Positions 1 to 5,450 of a stretch of 5,505 bases of DNA are shown here, one piece after another. The notes under the pieces are model-generated. The model searched no databases. It was given only the letters and a program-made list of their open reading frames with translations, and was not told where the DNA came from. The translations under genes were made by a program, and so were the position numbers. This DNA is from Pirellulales bacterium (GTDB lineage Bacteria; Planctomycetota; Planctomycetia; Pirellulales; JALHPA01), in assembly GCA_022842745.1 (NCBI GenBank), contig JALHPA010000253.1:1-5505 (forward strand), written 5' to 3'. Positions within the stretch are counted from its first letter, which is position 1. Each line of letters opens with the position of its first letter.

Positions 1-639
1 TGCCCTAGCCGCCGACGGCTGGCAATTTTCCGGATCGTGTTTGGCACCGTTTGCAATAACTGCTCGACGACGCCGGAAGTCGCGCGGTCGGATTATTCGG
101 CAAGCTGCGGCGGAATAACGCAGAATGAGTTTTTTGGCGGGCCGGGATCGCTGGCGGATGGCGATCGGCCAGGGTTTGGATGGAATCGGACGAAGTGCGA
201 TTTTCGGATCAATGCGACGACGAATTTGATTACCCAGGGGTCGAATGCCCAGGCGCAGTGCGGCGTGAGTTTTGAACGGAGTATTGTCACGCCGAAGATG
301 ATCAAGGATGGGCTGAGCCATACGTATCTGGTGGCCGAGCGGTATTTGAACAAGACGAAGTACGAGACGGGCCAGGATGCCGCCGACAACGAGCACATGT
401 ACGTAGGTTTCGACAACGACATGTTCAAGTCTCCGCAGCGGCAGCCGTTGTCGGATGGGCAGTTGCTGTCCAACAACATGCCACAGGATGACCCGGATCG
501 GTTTGGCAGTTCGCACGCGCAGAGCTTCAACGCGGTGTTGGCGGATGCGTCGACGCACCGGATCTCGTACGATATTCCGCTGCCGGTGCATCAGCGGTTG
601 GCGAATCGGCAGGACGGGCAGGTTGTGGACGTGCCGTAA
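1..639 (+). CDS. DUF1559 (SBP_bac_10) pseudopilin-like protein, C-terminal part; 5' end outside window
   Basis: The frame is open from base 1 and ends at TAA 637-639, giving 212 residues. It begins with CPSRR, the mid-protein motif of DUF1559 (PF07596), followed by an ARSDY segment (residues 28-32) typical of the family. Near the end, FGSSH..FNAVLADAS..RISYDI matches the C-terminal 'H-X9-DG' domain, with His172 and Asp182. In this family the missing N-terminus normally carries a prepilin-type signal and one membrane helix, so the visible part should be exposed outside the cytoplasmic membrane. Function is not established; planctomycete genomes encode many copies, thought to be pseudopilin-like. 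Oddities: the terminal DG is DA (Ala183), and there are six cysteines (1, 18, 21, 36, 66, 87), suggesting disulfides. The GTG at base 37 is an internal codon, not the start. A terminator follows. Family assignment is firm; role is unknown. Confidence 0.93.
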   Translation, partial: CPSRRRLAIFRIVFGTVCNNCSTTPEVARSDYSASCGGITQNEFFGGPGSLADGDRPGFGWNRTKCDFRINATTNLITQGSNAQAQCGVSFERSIVTPKMIKDGLSHTYLVAERYLNKTKYETGQDAADNEHMYVGFDNDMFKSPQRQPLSDGQLLSNNMPQDDPDRFGSSHAQSFNAVLADASTHRISYDIPLPVHQRLANRQDGQVVDVP

Positions 640-684
640 GAAGGCCGTTGCCCCATCGGTGCAGTTGACCGACAACAAACTTGA

Positions 685-714
685 AGCCCGCCGGGAAGTC
701 CCTGGCGGGCTTTT
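685..714 (+). terminator. Rho-independent terminator after the DUF1559 gene
   Basis: An 8-bp perfect GC-rich stem, AGCCCGCC (685-692) with GGCGGGCT (704-711), is extended inward by GG/CC pairs around a short loop and ends in TTTT (711-714). It lies 45 bp after the DUF1559 stop codon. The U-tract is short but correctly placed for plus-strand transcription. No equivalent T-run exists in the opposite direction. Confidence 0.78.
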
Positions 715-870
715 GTATTGGTTGGGGCGAGTGTATTGCGACAGGCAGGCATTGTAGTTCAACGTATTTGCCAGGGGGGGGCGTGTGGTAAAGAAACCGG
801 ATGTTTGCGCATTTCGGCTGATGGGTTGGTGGTGGTTTGACGTCCGGCGGGGCGAGGCGGGGTTGGAGGG

Positions 871-910
871 TTTCAACCGGGTTTGGTGGGTTTCAACCGG
901 GTTTGGTGGG
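871..910 (+). repeat. Perfect 20-bp tandem duplication
   Basis: TTTCAACCGGGTTTGGTGGG occurs twice with no spacer (871-890 and 891-910). The GGG before the first copy repeats the unit's end, so the match is 23 bp long in effect. Each unit contains GGTT-TC-AACC across its junction, a small dyad. It lies about 107 bp before the start codon of the DtxR-type gene. It could be a replication-slippage duplication or a doubled protein-binding site; the sequence alone does not decide. Confidence 0.9.
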
Positions 911-1004
911 AAGCGGCGCGGGTTGGCGGGGCGGTTTGTGGCTCTTGTTTCCTCCGGCTAGGATAGGCCCTGTTTGATGGCTACCGGTGCGATGCCGGAC
1001 AGAT

Positions 1005-1010
1005 GGGAGA
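1005..1010 (+). promoter_or_regulatory. Shine-Dalgarno that decides the GTG start at 1017
   Basis: GGGAGA lies 6 bases before GTG 1017. The alternative in-frame GTG at 987 has no comparable purine-rich element at the right distance. It would also add ten residues (VRCRTDGRRR) absent from the usual DtxR N-terminus. Confidence 0.7.
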
Positions 1011-1016
1011 CGACGC

Positions 1017-1682
1017 GTGGCGAGTTTGACGGTGGAGAATTACGTCAAGTCGATTTATCAGATTTGCGCTGGGCAGCAGGGGGCGCCTGCGCTGACGGGG
1101 CAGCTTGCGGCGGCGCTCAATGTGTTGCCTGGGACGGTGACGAGCATGCTCAAGACATTGAGCGAGAGCAATCTGGCCGTGTATTTGCCGTACGAGGGGG
1201 TGTCGCTGACGGCGGCGGGGAACGTGTTGGCGCTGCGGGTGTTGCGGCGGCACCGGCTGATCGAGCTATTCTTGGTGCGGACGCTGGATTTGTCGTGGGA
1301 TGAAGTTCACGAAGAAGCGGAGCACATGGAACACGCGGTGAGCGATTGGCTGGTGGATCGAATCGATCAGCAGCTTGGCTATCCGCCGTTCGACCCGCAC
1401 GGGGACCCGATTCCGCGCGCGGACGGGACGCTGCCTGCGGCGGAGACGCGGTCGCTGGCGGAGTGCGCCGCGGGGGAGCGGTTCCGGCTGGTGCGGGTGT
1501 CGGACCAGTCGTCGGAATTTTTGCGGTATTTGACGGCGAGCGGGCTATCGCTGGGGGCGGAGGGGGTGGTGGTGGCCAACCGGAGCGAAGCCTCGGTGGT
1601 GAGCATCCAGGTGGGGAGCGAAGTGATGTCTTTGGCGCACGAGGCGGCGGCGCGGCTGCAGGTGGAAGCGGGACCGGCCTGA
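1017..1682 (+). CDS. DtxR/MntR-family metal-dependent transcriptional repressor
   Basis: A 221-residue protein from GTG 1017, the three-domain length of DtxR/IdeR. Residues 1-64 form the winged helix-turn-helix, starting LTVENYVKSIYQ and with recognition helix around LPGTVTSMLKTL (37-48). Residues 65-133 are the dimerisation and metal-binding domain (RRHRLIELFL, HEEAEHMEHAVSD, then PFDPHGDPIP). Residues about 145-217 are an SH3/FeoA-like domain. Such proteins bind Fe(II) or Mn(II) in the cytoplasm and then repress metal uptake genes. Apparent ligands aligned by eye with DtxR: His79, Glu83, His98, Glu105 and His106 are kept; Cys102 of DtxR is Glu102 here, as in Mn-responsive MntR. The N-terminal ligands (Met10 in DtxR, Asp8/Glu11 in MntR) are Asn8 and Lys11. 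Metal specificity is therefore uncertain. It stands alone; no transporter or storage gene is adjacent in the window. Its end converges on the PF06439 gene. Family call is firm. Confidence 0.94.
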   Translation: MASLTVENYVKSIYQICAGQQGAPALTGQLAAALNVLPGTVTSMLKTLSESNLAVYLPYEGVSLTAAGNVLALRVLRRHRLIELFLVRTLDLSWDEVHEEAEHMEHAVSDWLVDRIDQQLGYPPFDPHGDPIPRADGTLPAAETRSLAECAAGERFRLVRVSDQSSEFLRYLTASGLSLGAEGVVVANRSEASVVSIQVGSEVMSLAHEAAARLQVEAGPA

Positions 1683-1726
1683 GCGATTGCCGCAGCTAGG
1701 AGCGAGGGGAGTAGGGCTTTCGCGCG

Positions 1727-2452
1727 CTACTTCGCGGGTTTGAACTTTATTTGGCGGAAGGCGACGGGGCCGTGGTCGCCCTGGAACATGAGCGGGCCGG
1801 CGGGGGCTTCTTTTCCGGTCAAGCCGCCGGGGGTGGGGCCTTTGAGTTCCACGTTTTCGTGGATGGTCTGGCCGTTGAGGACCACCTTGACGAATTTGGC
1901 ATTGGCGGTTTTCTTTTCACCGTCGAAGCGCGGGGCGCGGAAATCGATTTCAAACGTTTGCCACTCGCCAGGCTTCTTGGCGGCATTCACTTTGGCGACG
2001 GCGGCGGAATAGAGGGAACCCAAGTCGGCGGGGCCGATTTCTTTTTTGCCATAGCTGTCGAAGACCTGGACTTCGTACTCGCCCATCAGATAGATGCCGG
2101 AGTTGGAGCCTTTGGGGACCATGAATTCGACGGTGTAGGTTCCGTCGCCGAATTTTTTGTCGGTGAAGAGGTCGACTCCGCCACCTTGGGCGTTGACCAG
2201 GGCCGACAGATCGGGGCTACCGGATTTGACGGCGAGGGCTTGGGGATTGTTTTCGTCGAGGGTGGGGACGCCGACCTGCCAGTGGCTTTTTGCGCGGTCG
2301 CCTTTGAGGGACCAACCGGACTGGGATTGGCCGTTGAAGAGGGAGACGGATTTTTGACCGGGTTTTTCTTCAGCGGCCCGTCCCGACTGGCAAGGGACGA
2401 CGAGGAGAGCGACGAGCGCGGCGGTGGCAAGCAGATCGGGGCGGAGACTCAT
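1727..2452 (-). CDS. Secreted PF06439 (DUF1080) 3-keto-disaccharide hydrolase-type protein
   Basis: A 241-residue protein. Residues 1-26 are a Sec signal peptide (Arg4, hydrophobic LLATAALVALLVV, then a likely type I cleavage after SGRA). There is no lipobox, since Cys21 follows Pro. The rest is one concanavalin-like PF06439 domain: SLFNGQSQSGW (37-47), a strand pair around DGTYTVEFMVPKGSNSGIYL (103-122), the family hallmark EYEVQVFDSYG (125-135), GEWQTFEIDFRAPRF, and the closing GPLMFQGDHGPVAFRQIKFKP. Characterised members hydrolyse 3-keto-glucosides or 3-keto-disaccharides, products of periplasmic glucoside 3-dehydrogenases; most planctomycete paralogs are untested. It likely acts in the periplasm. 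The start ATG at 2452 is chosen by the signal peptide; its Shine-Dalgarno is weak. It lies 139 bp after the nitrilase gene on the same strand, so it may be a distal operon gene or have its own promoter. Substrate unknown. Confidence 0.93.
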   Translation of the reverse strand: MSLRPDLLATAALVALLVVPCQSGRAAEEKPGQKSVSLFNGQSQSGWSLKGDRAKSHWQVGVPTLDENNPQALAVKSGSPDLSALVNAQGGGVDLFTDKKFGDGTYTVEFMVPKGSNSGIYLMGEYEVQVFDSYGKKEIGPADLGSLYSAAVAKVNAAKKPGEWQTFEIDFRAPRFDGEKKTANAKFVKVVLNGQTIHENVELKGPTPGGLTGKEAPAGPLMFQGDHGPVAFRQIKFKPAK

Positions 2453-2502
2453 GGTTGGGACCTGGGGATAGATATTGAAGTAATTAGGGCGGAGTAGAGG
2501 GT

Positions 2503-2531
2503 GTTGTACTGGAGGGCCGATTGGGTTGCAA
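2503..2531 (-). promoter_or_regulatory. Candidate sigma-70-type promoter for the PF06439 gene
   Basis: Reading the minus strand, TTGCAA (2531-2526) and TACAAC (2508-2503) are separated by exactly 17 bp. Each matches the consensus at four of six positions. The -10 lies about 50 bp before the ATG at 2452, in the only sizeable gap on this strand. Such matches arise by chance, and planctomycete promoters often depart from this consensus, so it is only a candidate. Confidence 0.25.
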
Positions 2532-2591
2532 CTTTTTCTGGGGGGAGTGGCCTGACGGTCGCGGAGGTTGGGGGGGCGAGACTGCGGTTGG

Positions 2592-3455
2592 TCAGACGGC
2601 TGGAAGTGGGGTGCGGCCGGGGGGGCGCAGGGAGTGGGGGGCGGTTAGGGGGGAGTAAAACTCGGGGCGGCGGTCGGCGAAGCGGTCGATTTCGTGCTTT
2701 CCGGGGACGCGGACGACGTGTTTGTTGCGGGCGAGGGGGGGGTCGATTTTGGCGTAGAGGATTTCCTCCTCGGTATGGCGGGCTTCGGCCAGGGTGTTGC
2801 CGCTGGGGTTGACGATTTTGCTCTTACCGATGAAGCGGAAGCCGCGCTCGGTTCCCACCCGGTTGACGGCGATGAAGTAGACGCCGTTTTCCACGGCGCG
2901 GGCATTCACGACATAGTCGGCGATGGTTTCCGCGCCCGGGGGCCAGTTGGTGGGAAGGGCGAGGAGATCGGCCCCCAGGAGAGACAAACAGCGGCCGGTC
3001 TCGGGGAAGGCGGAATCGTAGCAGATGCTCATGCCGACGCGGACGCCGGCGGCGTCGTGGACGGCGAAGGGCTGATCGCCGGGGGTGCTGAACTGGTCGA
3101 GGCCGAGAAAAGGGAGATGGACCTTGCGATAGGCCCCGAGGAGGCCATTGGGACCGGTCAGGACGGCGACGTTGAAGACCTTTTCGCCGTCGCGCTCGAT
3201 GAGGCCGAAGATCGCATGGAGGTGATAGTCGCGGCAGTGGTCGACCATGGAGGAGACGATCGAGCCGGTGAGGGGCTGGGCAACGGCGCGGGCTTCGTCG
3301 AGGGAAGCGAAGCAGTAGCCGGTGGCTGAGCACTCGGGAAATACGACCAGATTCGCACCGTGGGAGGCGGCCGCGCGGAGGCGGTCTTGCATTTTCGCCA
3401 GATTCGCGGGGACGTCGGCGAAGGCTACGTCCATTTGCACGCCGGCGATGAGCAT
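2592..3455 (-). CDS. Nitrilase-superfamily carbon-nitrogen hydrolase (amidohydrolase)
   Basis: A 287-residue cytoplasmic enzyme covering the whole CN_hydrolase domain (PF00795). The catalytic Glu-Lys-Cys triad is visible: Glu41 in LVVFPECSATGY, Lys111 in YRKVHLPF, and Cys145 in SICYDSAFPE. The second glutamate of the site is probably in the NARAVENGVYFIAVNR segment. It should hydrolyse a small amide or carbamoyl compound through a cysteine thioester. The ICYDS-FPE pattern resembles the omega-amidase / N-carbamoyl-amine amidase type more than true nitrilases, but the substrate cannot be read from sequence. ATG 3455 is chosen because MLIAGVQMD is the normal family N-terminus and AGGA precedes it; an upstream in-frame start (to 3635) would run back into treZ and adds an atypical extension. 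After the usual HEIDRFADRRPEFYSPL ending there is a proline-rich tail of 17 residues. It begins 38 bp after treZ stops, so the two are probably co-transcribed. Confidence 0.94.
   Translation of the reverse strand: MLIAGVQMDVAFADVPANLAKMQDRLRAAASHGANLVVFPECSATGYCFASLDEARAVAQPLTGSIVSSMVDHCRDYHLHAIFGLIERDGEKVFNVAVLTGPNGLLGAYRKVHLPFLGLDQFSTPGDQPFAVHDAAGVRVGMSICYDSAFPETGRCLSLLGADLLALPTNWPPGAETIADYVVNARAVENGVYFIAVNRVGTERGFRFIGKSKIVNPSGNTLAEARHTEEEILYAKIDPPLARNKHVVRVPGKHEIDRFADRRPEFYSPLTAPHSLRPPGRTPLPAV
2608..2653 (+). other. Potential G-quadruplex motif over the 3' end of the nitrilase-family gene
   Basis: Five runs of three or more G occur on the plus strand: 2608-2611, 2619-2625, 2630-2632, 2636-2641 and 2648-2653. 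The loops between them are 7, 4, 3 and 6 bases, satisfying the usual G3+N1-7 pattern. The G-rich strand is the template for the minus-strand gene, so the mRNA is C-rich here and encodes the proline-rich C-terminal tail. Folding is only a prediction. Confidence 0.5.
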
Positions 3456-3463
3456 TCGGAGAT

Positions 3464-3467
3464 TCCT
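3464..3467 (-). promoter_or_regulatory. Shine-Dalgarno of the nitrilase-superfamily gene
   Basis: AGGA reads on the minus strand 8 bases before ATG 3455, inside the 38-bp gap after treZ. It supports this ATG over longer in-frame starts within treZ, and indicates independent translation initiation in a polycistronic message. Confidence 0.6.
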
Positions 3468-3493
3468 GGGGTTGGGGAAAGCAGTCAGGGCGG

Positions 3494-5356
3494 TCAGACG
3501 CCGGCTCGATAATACAGCGCCGCGGCTCTGCGGGGGAGCGTTCGATCGATCGGGCAAGCAGGCAGGGAGGACTGATCCGTGAGATTGAGCGGCCCGGCGA
3601 ATTCCTCGGAGGAGGTGTGCAGGGCGCAGGTCCAAGCGCCGGGGGGGAGTCGCGGCTGGAGGTCGTGGGTCGCTTCGCCGAGGTTGAAAAATGCGATGGT
3701 TTCGTCGCGGCTTGGGGCTTCGCCCTGCCAGCGGTGCATTTGGATGAGCGACTGGCCGTCGTGGGTGGTGAGGGCCATGAAGCGCTTGTCGAGCCGCTGG
3801 AGGGAGGGACGCTGCTTGCGCTGCTCGATCAGGCGACGGTAGAGATTCCAGAGGGCCGCATGCTGCCCGCGGGTGCGCAAATCGCGATTTAAACGGCAGC
3901 GGGCGAAGGTTTCGGGATGGCCCGGATCGAGACCGGTTTGCCGCCAGCGGCAGTTAGCAAAGTAGGACTCTCGCCCACGCCGGACGCCGTCGACGAGGCG
4001 TGGATCGGAGTGATCGACGAAGTAGAGGAAGGGGGCGTCGTCATCGTATTCCTCGCCCATGAACAGGAGGGGGATGTAGGGGGAGAGGAGCAGGAGGGAG
4101 GCGGCGAGTTTGCGAGTTTCAAAGTCGAGAAGTTGGCCGAGACGCTCGCCGCGGGGACGGTTGCCGACCTGGTCGTGGTTTTGGAGGCAGATTATGAGAC
4201 GGTCGGCCGGGGTTTTTTCCGAGGACTGGCCGTGGGGTCGGCCGCGATAGTGGGAGAACTGACCGGTGAGGACGAATCCCTCGCGGAGGGTTTTGGCGAC
4301 GGCGTCGAGGCCGCCGAAGTCGCGGTAGTGGCTGGCGCGCTCGCCGGTGAGGCGAGCATGGAGGGCGTAGTGGAAATCGTCGTTCCACTGGGCGTCGAGA
4401 CCGTCGCCGCCACAGTCGCGGGGTTCGGTGAGGCGGGGGATGTTGAAATTGCTTTCGGCAATCACGAAGGCCGGGCGGCCGAGATGACTGGCCCGCAGAT
4501 GGATGGCGATGGCGAGTTCCTTGAGGAAATGCTCGGCGGAAGAATCAAAGATGGCATGGACGGCGTCGAGGCGGAGGGCGTCGATATGGAATTCGTCGAT
4601 CCAGCGGAGGGCGTTGGCGAGGAAGAAGCGGCGGACCTCGCGGCTCTCAGGGCCGTCAAAATTGAGGGCTTCTCCCCAGGGGGTACGATGCTTCGAGGAG
4701 AAGTACGGGCCGAAGTCGCCCAGGTAGTTGCCCTCTGGGCCGAGGTGGTTGTAGACCACGTCGAGGACGACGGCTAATCCGCGGCGGTGGCAGGCGTCGA
4801 CTAGGCGCTTGAGGCCGGCGGGGCCGCCGTAGTGGTTTTGGACGGCGAAGAGGTAGACGCCGTCGTAGCCCCAGTTGCGCTGGCCGGGGTTGGCCGCGAC
4901 CGGCATCAGCTCGATGGCGGTTATTCCCAGCTCGACCAGCTCGTCGAGGCGGTCGATGACGCCGTCAAATGTGCCTTGGGGGCTGAAGGCGCCGACGTGC
5001 AGTTCATAGAGGATGTATTCGGAGAGGGGGCGTCCTTGCCAGCTCGCATCGGTCCAATCGAACGAGGGGTCCACGACCGCGGAGGGGCCGTGAACGCCGT
5101 CGGGTTGGAAGCGGGAACCGGGGTCGGGGCGTTCGAGGCGGTTGTCGAGGCGATAGAAATAGCGCTGGCCGGGGGGGACGGCGTCGATCGTCTGTTCAAA
5201 GTAGCCGTCGGGGAGGGAATTGAGCCGGATGACTCGTTCCTCGTCCCCCAGGAGCCGAACGTGGACCCGGCGGCTGTGGGGCGCCCAGACGCGGAAGGAG
5301 CAGCGGTTGGCGCCGAGGTACAGGGCGCCTGTGGTGGATTGTTCCAGGGGGAGCAT
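3494..5356 (-). CDS. treZ: Malto-oligosyltrehalose trehalohydrolase (GH13; EC 3.2.1.141)
   Basis: A 620-residue cytoplasmic enzyme that cuts trehalose from the end of maltooligosyl trehalose made by TreY, the last step of the TreY-TreZ pathway. An N-terminal CBM48-like domain (FRVWAPHSRRV, 22-32) precedes the GH13 barrel. Barrel motifs in order: ELHVGAFSPQGTF (118-130), NWGYDGV (161-167), DVVYNH (199-204), DALRLDAVHAI (259-269), IAESNF (299-304), GLDAQWNDDFHYALH (319-333), LQNHDQVGNR (391-400) and FMGEEYDDDAPFLYF (432-446). The catalytic residues appear to be nucleophile Asp264, acid/base Glu301 and transition-state Asp395. A beta-domain closes the protein. The GLDAQWNDDFH and HAIFD segments favour TreZ over glycogen-branching enzymes. 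ATG 5356 is the only ATG near the family's N-terminus; no good Shine-Dalgarno precedes it. A TTG at 5479 would add 41 unmatched residues. Length is normal for the family. treY and treX are not in the window. The nitrilase-family gene follows. Confidence 0.95.
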   Translation of the reverse strand: MLPLEQSTTGALYLGANRCSFRVWAPHSRRVHVRLLGDEERVIRLNSLPDGYFEQTIDAVPPGQRYFYRLDNRLERPDPGSRFQPDGVHGPSAVVDPSFDWTDASWQGRPLSEYILYELHVGAFSPQGTFDGVIDRLDELVELGITAIELMPVAANPGQRNWGYDGVYLFAVQNHYGGPAGLKRLVDACHRRGLAVVLDVVYNHLGPEGNYLGDFGPYFSSKHRTPWGEALNFDGPESREVRRFFLANALRWIDEFHIDALRLDAVHAIFDSSAEHFLKELAIAIHLRASHLGRPAFVIAESNFNIPRLTEPRDCGGDGLDAQWNDDFHYALHARLTGERASHYRDFGGLDAVAKTLREGFVLTGQFSHYRGRPHGQSSEKTPADRLIICLQNHDQVGNRPRGERLGQLLDFETRKLAASLLLLSPYIPLLFMGEEYDDDAPFLYFVDHSDPRLVDGVRRGRESYFANCRWRQTGLDPGHPETFARCRLNRDLRTRGQHAALWNLYRRLIEQRKQRPSLQRLDKRFMALTTHDGQSLIQMHRWQGEAPSRDETIAFFNLGEATHDLQPRLPPGAWTCALHTSSEEFAGPLNLTDQSSLPACPIDRTLPRRAAALYYRAGV

Positions 5357-5421
5357 GTGGGTTTTTGGCAGGGGGAGCTTGGTTTGACGTATCGGCCGGG
5401 GGGGGGCGGCGTGGAATGGTG

Positions 5422-5450
5422 GGTGAAATGTCTGAATACGGAATTTCACC
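5422..5450. promoter_or_regulatory. 8-bp inverted repeat upstream of treZ, possible operator
   Basis: GGTGAAAT (5422-5429) and ATTTCACC (5443-5450) are perfect inverted arms. Their centres are 21 bp apart, about two helical turns. The site lies 66-94 bp before the treZ start at 5356 and is AT-rich relative to its surroundings. The spacing suits a dimeric regulator, or the arms could form an RNA stem in the leader. No recognised operator matches it. If treZ began at TTG 5479, the site would be coding, which lowers confidence. Confidence 0.4.

Larger units (their letters stand above)
640..1016 (+). other. G-rich intergenic region between the DUF1559 and DtxR-type genes
   Basis: These 377 bp hold the terminator at 685-714, a run of eight G (774-781), the 20-bp tandem duplication at 871-910 and the Shine-Dalgarno of the next gene. 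Short plus-strand frames that reach in from the neighbouring genes (about 455-757 and 974-1303) overlap real genes and resemble no known family. I see no tRNA, riboswitch or convincing promoter. The promoter of the downstream regulator should lie here, probably after the duplication, but no clear -35/-10 pair stands out. Confidence 0.6.

Noticed and set aside
935..964. Possible promoter for the DtxR-type gene (TTGTGG, 18 bp, TAGGAT)
   Set aside because: The -35 half matches the consensus at only three positions and the spacing is not optimal; it does not rise above chance.
1683..1726. Bidirectional terminator in the convergent gap between the regulator and the PF06439 gene
   Set aside because: No stable hairpin with a T-run in either direction could be found in these 44 bases.
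1751..2497. Plus-strand frame of 248 codons opposite the PF06439 gene
   Set aside because: It overlaps a clear secreted PF06439 protein. The antisense product is Gly/Phe/Asp-rich with no family resemblance.
2551..2595. CTGAC/GTCAG inverted pair after the nitrilase gene as a terminator
   Set aside because: Only five pairs across a 34-base loop, with no T-run; not a credible terminator.
2694..3329. Plus-strand frame of 211 codons opposite the nitrilase gene
   Set aside because: Antisense to all three catalytic motifs of the nitrilase-superfamily enzyme; biased composition, no domain.
3456..3635. 60-residue N-terminal extension of the nitrilase-family protein
   Set aside because: It overlaps the 3' end of treZ, is Pro/Arg/Ser-rich, and does not match the family. 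The ATG at 3455 has a Shine-Dalgarno and the standard N-terminus.
3917..4777. Long plus-strand frame of 286 codons opposite treZ
   Set aside because: It is wholly antisense to a gene with every GH13 motif in place. Its product is a low-complexity Glu/Gly/Val/Ala-rich sequence that arises from the C-ending codons of treZ.
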